Below, piece after piece: positions 25,978 through 32,406 of a DNA stretch of 64,000 bases. Location: contig JADCGL010000028.1 of the NCBI GenBank assembly GCA_020248985.1, forward strand, positions 1 through 64,000. Direction: 5' to 3'. The notes beneath the pieces are model-generated. The model was given only the letters and a program-made list of their open reading frames with translations, had not been told where the DNA came from and ran no database searches. Made by a program: the position numbers and the translations under genes. Position 1 is the first letter of the stretch; each line of letters starts with the position of its first letter. This DNA comes from Telmatospirillum sp. (GTDB lineage: Bacteria; Pseudomonadota; Alphaproteobacteria; CACIAM-22H2).

Positions 25978-26828
25978 TGCGGCGGGCGGGCGGCAAAGCG
26001 GCGGCATTCCTGCCGGCGGCACCGCTCGCCCTTTTCTTCGCGCTTGCCTACCTGCTGCCCATCGCGATTCTCGGGGCGGTGTCGTTCCGCACCGATCTGC
26101 GCGCAGGCGACTGGACGATCGCGCACTACGGCGCCTTCCTCGGCGACGGCTTCACCCTGTCGATCCTGCTCGATACACTTTGGCTCGGGCTGCAGGTCGT
26201 CGTCGTCACGCTGCTGATCGCCTATCCGCTCGGCCTCGTCTACATGCGCGCGGGTCCCCGGGTGCGCGCATTGCTTGTGTTCCTCATCTTGCTGCCGCTG
26301 CTGACCAACACGGTCGTGCGCACCTTCGCCTGGATGGCGATCCTGGGACGCAACGGCCTGGTCGATACGCTCGCAGCCACGCTCGGATTCACAAACGAAC
26401 CGCTGCGGCTGCTCTATTCGCGCACCGGGCTCGTGATAGCACTGGCGCAGATCTACTTGCCGCTGATGGCGCTGCCGCTCAACAACAGCCTCGCAAAAAT
26501 CGACGGCAATCTGCTGCGCGCCGCTGAGGGCCTCGGCGCCTCCAGCGCCCATCTCTTCCGCACGGTGATCCTGCCGCTGTCGCTGCCCGGGGCGGTCGCA
26601 GGCTGCCTGCTCGTCTTTGCAGGTGCCACCACCGCCTTCATCACCCAGACATTGGTCGGTGGCGGCCGGCAGATTTTCATGCCGCTTTTCATCTACCAGC
26701 AGGCGCTCGGCGTGCAGCGTTGGGCCTTCGCCGCAGCGGCGTCCGTCGTATTCGCTCTCACCGTCATGGCTGTCGTCTACGCTTTCAACCGCTTCGCGCG
26801 CGCGCGCCTGCGAGGCGTCGATGCGTGA
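25977..26828 (+). CDS. ABC transporter permease, PotB-like (third cassette)
   Basis: This 283-residue inner-membrane permease has an EAA loop LLRAAEGLGASSAHLFRTVILPLSLPG. Strong hydrophobic segments start at about residues 10 and 60. The start codon overlaps the binding-protein stop (TGATG) and the end overlaps the next permease by eight bases. Confidence 0.9.
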   Translation: MRRAGGKAAAFLPAAPLALFFALAYLLPIAILGAVSFRTDLRAGDWTIAHYGAFLGDGFTLSILLDTLWLGLQVVVVTLLIAYPLGLVYMRAGPRVRALLVFLILLPLLTNTVVRTFAWMAILGRNGLVDTLAATLGFTNEPLRLLYSRTGLVIALAQIYLPLMALPLNNSLAKIDGNLLRAAEGLGASSAHLFRTVILPLSLPGAVAGCLLVFAGATTAFITQTLVGGGRQIFMPLFIYQQALGVQRWAFAAAASVVFALTVMAVVYAFNRFARARLRGVDA

Positions 26829-27627
26829 GGCACGCAATATCCCGTTCGACCTCGCGATTTGGATTGCGGGCGCCCTGGCGATCGTGCTGCTCGTCCTGCC
26901 CACGCTCGTCGTCGTGGCGATGTCGTTCACCAACGAGTTCACGCTGCGCTTCCCGCCGCGCAGCTGGTCCGCGCGCTGGTACGTCGAGCTGTTCTCGAAT
27001 TCTCCGCAGATTCTTACCTCGGCGCTCGCGAGCCTGAAAGTCGCGGCGATCGCCACTTTAGTTTCGACGGCGCTCGGCACGCTGGCGGCCGTCGCTCTTG
27101 CCGGCCGCAAGGATCGGCTGTCCATCGCACTCGATGCGTTCTTCATGTCGCCGATGGTTTTCCCGGCGATGTCGCTGGGCTTGGCGCTGCTGCTCGTGCT
27201 GTCGTTGGCGGGGGTTCGCCTTTCGCTGCTGACGCTGGCGATCGGCCACGTCGTCATTGCCACGCCGTTCGTCATACGGATGGTTTCGGCTGCGGCCCAG
27301 CAGATGAACCCCGCATTGCTGGATTGCGCGGCAAGCCTCGGCGCATCGCGCATCCACGCGTTTTTCACGATCACGCTGCCGCTGATCCGCTCGGGCGTCG
27401 TCTCCGGCGCCATCGTCGCGTTCCTCACCTCGATCGACCACGTGCCGGTTTCGCTGATGCTTTCCGACCCGCGTACCGAAACGCTGCCGATCCATCTTTG
27501 GGCGATCCTCGAATCCAACCTCGACGTCCGCGTGGCGGCCGTTTCCGGCGTAATCGTCGCCGCGACGGTAGCGGTGATGCTGGTCGTCGATCGCCGAATG
27601 TTCGTGCCCGGCCGCGCGGGACGCTGA
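26821..27627 (+). CDS. ABC transporter permease, PotC-like (third cassette)
   Basis: This 268-residue inner-membrane permease has an EAA loop LLDCAASLGASRIHAFFTITLPLIRSG. The periplasmic start SFTNEFTLRFPPRSWSARWYVELF is typical of PotC-like permeases. It completes the third importer. The fourth IPNS-like oxygenase gene begins five bases after its stop. Confidence 0.9.
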   Translation: MREARNIPFDLAIWIAGALAIVLLVLPTLVVVAMSFTNEFTLRFPPRSWSARWYVELFSNSPQILTSALASLKVAAIATLVSTALGTLAAVALAGRKDRLSIALDAFFMSPMVFPAMSLGLALLLVLSLAGVRLSLLTLAIGHVVIATPFVIRMVSAAAQQMNPALLDCAASLGASRIHAFFTITLPLIRSGVVSGAIVAFLTSIDHVPVSLMLSDPRTETLPIHLWAILESNLDVRVAAVSGVIVAATVAVMLVVDRRMFVPGRAGR

Positions 27628-27631
27628 CAGC

Positions 27632-28672
27632 GTGGCTGCCAATCTGCCCTTGATCGACGTTTCGTGCGTGCGCGGATCGGATGCGGGTGCCAAACGCGCG
27701 GCCGCTTCCGCACTCGATGCGGCCGCACGCGAGCTGGGCTTTCTCGCGGTCGTCGGCCATGGCGTGCCGGACCGCTTGTTCGCATCGGCGATGGACGAAG
27801 CGCGCGCGTTCTTTGCACTACCCGAGACGGCCAAGAAGGCGTGCGCACGGCCCAGCCGCGAAGAAAGCCGCGGCTATGCCGCGATGGGCGGTGAAGCCCT
27901 CGGCAAAAGCCTCGGCTCAGAGGCCGTCTACGATCTCAAAGAAACCTTCGCGATCGGCCCCATCGACACCTATGCCCCCGAGGGACTCGGCGAGCACGCC
28001 TACCCGCACTATACGCCCAATGTTTGGCCGACCGGCCTGCCGCGCCTGCGCGCCGTCTGGGAGGCTTACTACAGGGAGATGCAGCGCCTCGCCGACGATC
28101 TGTTGCGCCTCCTCGCAATCGCACTCGACCAGCCGGAGAACATGCTCGTGGCCAAGACAGGCCGCTGCTACTCCAATCTGCGCGCCCAACACTATCCGCC
28201 GTTGGCAGCACCCCCGCAGACGCGTCAACTGCGCGCAGGAGCGCATACGGACTACGGCGCCGTCACGGTTTTGCGCGGCGAGACGAACGCCGACGGGCTG
28301 CAGGTCGAAGTCGCAGACGGCGAATGGCGCGACATCGTCTTTCCCGAGGGCGCCTATGTCGTCAATCTCGGCGATCAGCTCGCAATGTGGTCGAACGACC
28401 GATGGCGCTCGACCCTCCATCGCGTCGCAGTGCCCGAAGACGCGGCGACGCGCGGCCGTGGGCGTCTGTCGCTCGGCTTCTTCCACATGCCCGACGCCGC
28501 GGCGACCATCGAATGCCTGCCGAATTGCGCCACGCCGGAGCGGCCGCCGCGCTATCCGCCCATCTCGGCGGGCTGGCACAAGCGCCTCAAATTCGCGATG
28601 GCGAACGGGCTCGACGATGTCGTCGCATCGGCGCCCGAGAGCGCGCGCCGCGCCGTTGCAGCGTGGCGATGA
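27632..28672 (+). CDS. 2OG-Fe(II) oxygenase, isopenicillin-N-synthase-like (paralogue 4)
   Basis: This 346-residue 2-oxoglutarate/Fe(II) dioxygenase has iron ligands H205 and D207 (AGAHTDYGAVTVL) and H263 (TLHRVAVPE), with 2OG Arg R278 in GRLSLGFF. A GTG start (AANLPLIDVSCV) four bases after the permease stop gives the normal N-terminus. The end overlaps the amidase start (ATGA). It is one of six 2OG/Fe(II) dioxygenases within 25 kb of the window, all next to transporters and amidohydrolase-type enzymes. Confidence 0.9.
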   Translation: MAANLPLIDVSCVRGSDAGAKRAAASALDAAARELGFLAVVGHGVPDRLFASAMDEARAFFALPETAKKACARPSREESRGYAAMGGEALGKSLGSEAVYDLKETFAIGPIDTYAPEGLGEHAYPHYTPNVWPTGLPRLRAVWEAYYREMQRLADDLLRLLAIALDQPENMLVAKTGRCYSNLRAQHYPPLAAPPQTRQLRAGAHTDYGAVTVLRGETNADGLQVEVADGEWRDIVFPEGAYVVNLGDQLAMWSNDRWRSTLHRVAVPEDAATRGRGRLSLGFFHMPDAAATIECLPNCATPERPPRYPPISAGWHKRLKFAMANGLDDVVASAPESARRAVAAWR

Positions 28673-30033
28673 CGGGTGCCTTGCGAAAACTGCGCGATGC
28701 GCTCGCGCGCCGCGAAATCACCGCGCGCGCGGCCGTCGAAGCGAGCCTCGCAGCGATCGCGCGGCGCGATCCCGCTTTGTGCGCGTTCCTGACCGTTTCG
28801 GCCGAAACCGCGCGCGCGGCGGCCGATGCGCTCGACGCGCGCAAGGACATCGTCGGACCGCTGCACGGCGTGCCGGTGGCGATCAAGGACCTCGCCGATA
28901 CGGCCGGCATCCGCACGACCTACGGCTCCATGCTCTATCGCGATCACGTGCCCGAGACCGACGATGCGGTCGTCGATCGGCTCAAGCGCGCCGGGGCGAT
29001 TGTCGTCGGCAAGACCATGACGCCCGAATTCGGCTTCGGCGCCGTCTGCGTCAATGATCTCGCAGGGCCGACGCGCAACCCGTTCGATCCAGCACTTACC
29101 TCGGGCGGTTCGTCGGGCGGGTCGGCCGTCGCCGTTGCTGCCGGCATGGTGACGCTGGCGCACGGGACGGATTTCGGCGGCTCGGTACGCACGCCCGCGA
29201 GTTTCTGCGGCGTGACCGCACTGCGCCCCACGCCCGGACGGCTGGCCAATCCCGCGCGCGCGCTGGGCTGGGACATGCTCGCGACGGCCGGCTTCATCGC
29301 GGGCAGCGTCGACGATCTCGCCCTCGCACTTGAAGCCGCGGCCGGGCCCGATCCGCGCGACCCGCTCTCCTTGCGCGACTTTCCGTCGGCGGCCGCGTCC
29401 GCGCGGGCGCCACGGATCGCGTGGACCGAGAATTTCGGCGTCGCCCCGGTGGCGCGCGCCGTCCGCGCACCGTTTCGTGCGGCCGTCGCCAAGCTTGACG
29501 CAGAATTCGGAGCGCGCGCCGCGCATCCCGATTGCACGCGAGCGATCGAAACCTTCCATGCGCTGCGCCCGCCATTGATTCGCCAAGCCTATCTGCGGCA
29601 CTACAAAACGCATGGCGACGAGCTCACGCGCACGGTCCGCTGGTGGATCGAACGCGGCGCCGAAACCAAAGCAGCCGATTGGCTCGCTGCCGAGGCCGAG
29701 CGTACGGCGCTCTACCGGCGCTTTCTCGCCTTCTTCGACGAATGGGATGTGCTCGTGGCGCCGGCGGCGTCCGTGCTGCCGTGGCCCAACGATGTCGGCG
29801 ACGTGACCGAGATCGACGGCAAGGCGCTGCCCACGCTCATCGACTATTTGGCCGTCACCTTCCTTGTGTCGCTGGTCGGTTGCCCAGTCGTGGTCGTGCC
29901 TGCGGGCCTTGCCGCGAACGGGCTCCCGGTCGGCATTCAATTGATCGGCGCACCCGGCAAAGACGCCGTATTGCTGGCGCTCGCCGCCCGAATCGAGGAA
30001 GCTTGCGGCTTCCGCCGCATCGAACCGCCGTAA
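28669..30033 (+). CDS. amidase (amidase signature family)
   Basis: This 454-residue serine hydrolase of the amidase signature family uses a Ser-cisSer-Lys triad: Lys73 (VPVAIKDLA), cis-Ser148 (TSGGSSGGSAVAVAAG) and nucleophile Ser172 (TDFGGSVRTP). It cleaves a C-N amide bond. Allophanate hydrolase, ureidomalonase and Glu-tRNA amidotransferase subunit A all share this fold. In the present neighbourhood (barbiturase-like, allantoinase) a ureido-acid hydrolase such as ureidomalonase is an attractive guess. The start overlaps the oxygenase stop, and the deaminase gene begins seven bases after its end. Confidence 0.9.
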   Translation: MTGALRKLRDALARREITARAAVEASLAAIARRDPALCAFLTVSAETARAAADALDARKDIVGPLHGVPVAIKDLADTAGIRTTYGSMLYRDHVPETDDAVVDRLKRAGAIVVGKTMTPEFGFGAVCVNDLAGPTRNPFDPALTSGGSSGGSAVAVAAGMVTLAHGTDFGGSVRTPASFCGVTALRPTPGRLANPARALGWDMLATAGFIAGSVDDLALALEAAAGPDPRDPLSLRDFPSAAASARAPRIAWTENFGVAPVARAVRAPFRAAVAKLDAEFGARAAHPDCTRAIETFHALRPPLIRQAYLRHYKTHGDELTRTVRWWIERGAETKAADWLAAEAERTALYRRFLAFFDEWDVLVAPAASVLPWPNDVGDVTEIDGKALPTLIDYLAVTFLVSLVGCPVVVVPAGLAANGLPVGIQLIGAPGKDAVLLALAARIEEACGFRRIEPP

Positions 30034-30040
30034 GGAAAGC

Positions 30041-30538
30041 ATGTACGACGACCGATTCATGGACCGAGCGATCGCGATTTCGCGCCGGGCGCTAGGCGAG
30101 CCGGGCGCGGAGCCCTTCGCCGCTGTCGTCGTCAAAGACGGCAATATCGTCGGTGAGGGGCTCAATCGGTCGGCTGCTTTGCACGATCCGACGTCGCACG
30201 GCGAGGTCGAGGCGATCCGCGACGCCTGCCGCAATCTCGCAAGCCGCGATCTTTCCGGCTGCGACCTCTACACGACCTGCGAACCCTGCGCGCTGTGCAC
30301 GGCGGCGATGCATATCGCAGGGGTTTCGCGGCTCTACTACGCCGTCTCGCTCGACCAGTCGCGAGCGGCTCTGGGCCATCTGCCGCAAAGCGTGCGTCGC
30401 TACACGATGTCGGCTGCGACATTGCGCGCCCAAGTGGGGCTGCCGGTCGAGCGCCGCGATATGCCTGCCGAAAGCCGCCGCGCCGAAGATGCGCATGCTG
30501 TTCTGGAAGCGTGGGCAGCAGCGCAGACGGCACGTTGA
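30041..30538 (+). CDS. nucleoside/nucleobase deaminase, CMP/dCMP deaminase fold (paralogue 2)
   Basis: This 165-residue zinc-dependent deaminase has H53/E55 in TSHGEVEAIRDA and C83/C86 in TCEPCALCTAAM. It is strongly similar along its whole length to the enzyme at 18012-18506, including the GAEPF-AVVV start and the VRRYT-SA-LR segment. The two are duplicated copies within parallel operons. The H-G-E variant of the usual H-A-E motif is conserved in both. AAGGA lies just before the ATG. The likely role is deamination of a purine or pyrimidine base. Guanine, adenine or cytosine cannot be told apart here. Confidence 0.88.
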   Translation: MYDDRFMDRAIAISRRALGEPGAEPFAAVVVKDGNIVGEGLNRSAALHDPTSHGEVEAIRDACRNLASRDLSGCDLYTTCEPCALCTAAMHIAGVSRLYYAVSLDQSRAALGHLPQSVRRYTMSAATLRAQVGLPVERRDMPAESRRAEDAHAVLEAWAAAQTAR

Positions 30539-30555
30539 CGAAGGGAGATTGTGCG

Positions 30556-31464
30556 ATGACTGTGCGCAACCGCGATCTATACGGCTACGGCTTCGCCGCA
30601 CCTCGGATCGTCTGGCCTAACGGCGCGCGATTGGCCGTGTCGCTCAATCTCAATTTCGAAGAGGGGGCGGAGCTTGCCGTCGGCGACGGCGACGCGCGCA
30701 ATGAGGCGTTCGGCGAGGTGCAGAGCATCGTGCCGGCCGGCCGCCGCGACCTTACACTCGAAGAAGTGTTCGGCTACGGCATGCGCGCGGGCCTGCCCCG
30801 ATTCCTGTCGGCCTTCGAGCGACATCGCACGAAAGTCACGCTGATGATGTGCGGCCGCGCGGTCGAACGCTCGCCCGAATTCGCCCGCGCGTGCGTGGCG
30901 GCGGGGCACGAACCAGCGCTGCATGGCTGGCGCTGGACCTCCCACGTCGAATTCGACGATCCCGAGGCCGAGCGCGCGGAGATCCGGCGCGGCCGCGACG
31001 CGATCGAACGCGTCGTCGGCACGAAGCCGGTCGGGTTCATGTGCCGATCGAGCCAAAGTGCGCATACACGACGGCTGCTCGTGGAAGAAGGGTTTCTCTA
31101 TGACTCGAACGCGCTCGACGACGACCTGCCCTATTGGGACCGCGAATCAGGTTCGCGGCCCATTCTGATCGTTCCTTACGCTTTCGACACGAACGACATG
31201 AAGTTCTACCACCCGACCGGCTTCCGCACGCCGGACGAATTTCTGCTTTATCTGCGCCGCGCGCTCGAAACGCTGCTGGCCGAGACGGACGCGGGCGCCA
31301 CAAGACTCATGAATGTCGGCCTACATTTGCGTATCGCCGGCCGGCCCGCGCGGTTCTGGGCGGTCGAACGCTTTCTCGAAGATTTGGCTGCACTCGGCGA
31401 CCGGGTCTGGGTCGCCACGCGCGCGGATATCGCGCGGGCATGGATCCGCGCGCAGCCCGCATGA
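30556..31464 (+). CDS. puuE: allantoinase, polysaccharide-deacetylase-like (PuuE type)
   Basis: This 302-residue protein belongs to the NodB/polysaccharide deacetylase fold and is of the PuuE type, known to hydrolyse allantoin to allantoate without the usual amidohydrolase scaffold. The family start is clear: YGYGFAAPRIVWPNGARLAVSLNLNFEEGAE, then GRRDLTLEEVFGYGMRAGLPR and the HEPALHGWRW metal-site region, followed by GFMCRSS and YDSNALDDDLPYWD. The size matches PuuE (about 300). A cytosine-rich or uric-acid-derived substrate other than allantoin is possible, since other members act on related cyclic ureides. AAGGGAG lies eight bases before the ATG, and the end overlaps the racemase-like gene (ATGA). 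Confidence 0.85.
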   Translation: MTVRNRDLYGYGFAAPRIVWPNGARLAVSLNLNFEEGAELAVGDGDARNEAFGEVQSIVPAGRRDLTLEEVFGYGMRAGLPRFLSAFERHRTKVTLMMCGRAVERSPEFARACVAAGHEPALHGWRWTSHVEFDDPEAERAEIRRGRDAIERVVGTKPVGFMCRSSQSAHTRRLLVEEGFLYDSNALDDDLPYWDRESGSRPILIVPYAFDTNDMKFYHPTGFRTPDEFLLYLRRALETLLAETDAGATRLMNVGLHLRIAGRPARFWAVERFLEDLAALGDRVWVATRADIARAWIRAQPA

Positions 31465-32111
31465 GGCTTTTGCTCATCAATCCGAACACCAATCGGGCGA
31501 CGACGGAAGCGATGGTCGAAATCGCGCGCGGATCGGATCCGCATGCGCGCGTCGACGGCGCAACCGTGCGCACCGGTGCGCCGCTGCTTGTCGACGAAAC
31601 ATTGCTTGCTAAGGGCGCGCAAGCAGTCGTCGATCTGGTGCGAACGAAGGATTTCACGGGCTTCGACGGCGGCATCGTCGCGGCATTCGGTGATCCCGGT
31701 CTCGAGGCCGCGCGCGCAATCTGTCGCATCCCGCTCGTCGGCATTGCGGAAGCGGCGATGGCGGAAGCGGCAGCCGGCCAGCGGCGCTTCGTCGTCGTCA
31801 CGACAACCCCGCTTCTCGTGGACGCCATCGAACGCCGGGCCGCTGCCTACGGCCACAATGCCGCGTTCGGCGGCGTGCGGCTGACCGATGGCGACATCAA
31901 TGCCCTGATGGCCGATCCGGCCGCACTCGAAGCCGCACTTGCGCGCGCGTGCGAACGCACGATCGCCGAAGACGGCGCCGAAGCGATCGTCATCGGCGGC
32001 GGTCCCTTGGCCGTCGCCGCGCGCGCGTTGGCCCCGCGATTCGCCGTGCCGATCGTCGAGCCGATTCCGGCGGCGATGCGCCTGCTGCGCGCGGCGCTGC
32101 CGCACCCCTAG
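31461..32111 (+). CDS. Asp/Glu/hydantoin racemase family protein lacking both catalytic Cys
   Basis: This 216-residue protein is of the Asp/Glu/hydantoin racemase superfamily, with clear allantoin/hydantoin racemase (HpxA/HyuE) features: LLINPNTNRATTEAM at the start, FDGGIVAAFGDPGLEAAR and LVGIAEAAM in the middle, and VPIVEPIPAAMRLL near the end. Racemases of this family use two cysteines, in ACFGDPGL and LGCAGM. Here the first is Ala (A75, AAFGDPGL) and the second is Gly (G180, VIGGGPLA), and the codons GCA and GGC confirm this. Cysteine-based two-base racemisation should not be possible. The protein may bind without catalysis or perform another reaction. It is the last gene of the operon, following the PuuE-like gene and ending seven bases before repeat copy 3. 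Confidence 0.85.
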   Translation: MRLLLINPNTNRATTEAMVEIARGSDPHARVDGATVRTGAPLLVDETLLAKGAQAVVDLVRTKDFTGFDGGIVAAFGDPGLEAARAICRIPLVGIAEAAMAEAAAGQRRFVVVTTTPLLVDAIERRAAAYGHNAAFGGVRLTDGDINALMADPAALEAALARACERTIAEDGAEAIVIGGGPLAVAARALAPRFAVPIVEPIPAAMRLLRAALPHP

Positions 32112-32118
32112 CGCGATT

Positions 32119-32220
32119 TGGTCGGAGCGAGAGGATTCGAACCTCCGGCCTCTAGCTCCCGAACTTATGGGAAATCGCGCAATTTCAGTAGGAGTTGGAA
32201 GATTCTTCAGACTTTTTGGA
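32119..32220 (-). repeat. tRNA-Pro 3'-half repeat, copy 3
   Basis: The core at 32163-32119 (minus strand) equals the tRNA-Pro 3' half, with one difference (T for C in the + strand GGCCTCTAG). The 57-base tail (32164-32220) contains the GAGTTGGAA and GACTTTTTGG elements also seen in copy 2. It lies in the 295-base convergent gap between the racemase-like gene and the formate dehydrogenase alpha gene. The remaining 190 bases of that gap show no recognisable feature. Unlike the other copies it lacks the ATCGG stretch beyond CCA. Confidence 0.85.
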
Positions 32221-32406
32221 ACAGTTTGTAGAACCGCCCAGTGCTTCCAGACGCAATAGCTGTGGACTTCAGCTCTGTAGCATCTGCTCAATCGGTTTCA
32301 TCCTCGCCCCTTTCACATTGAGGGTGAGCCGAGAACACTTCGGTACGAAAAACTACTCGAACGTTCCGATGCGCGCGCACGGCGAACACCGACAAACCCC
32401 GTCGGG

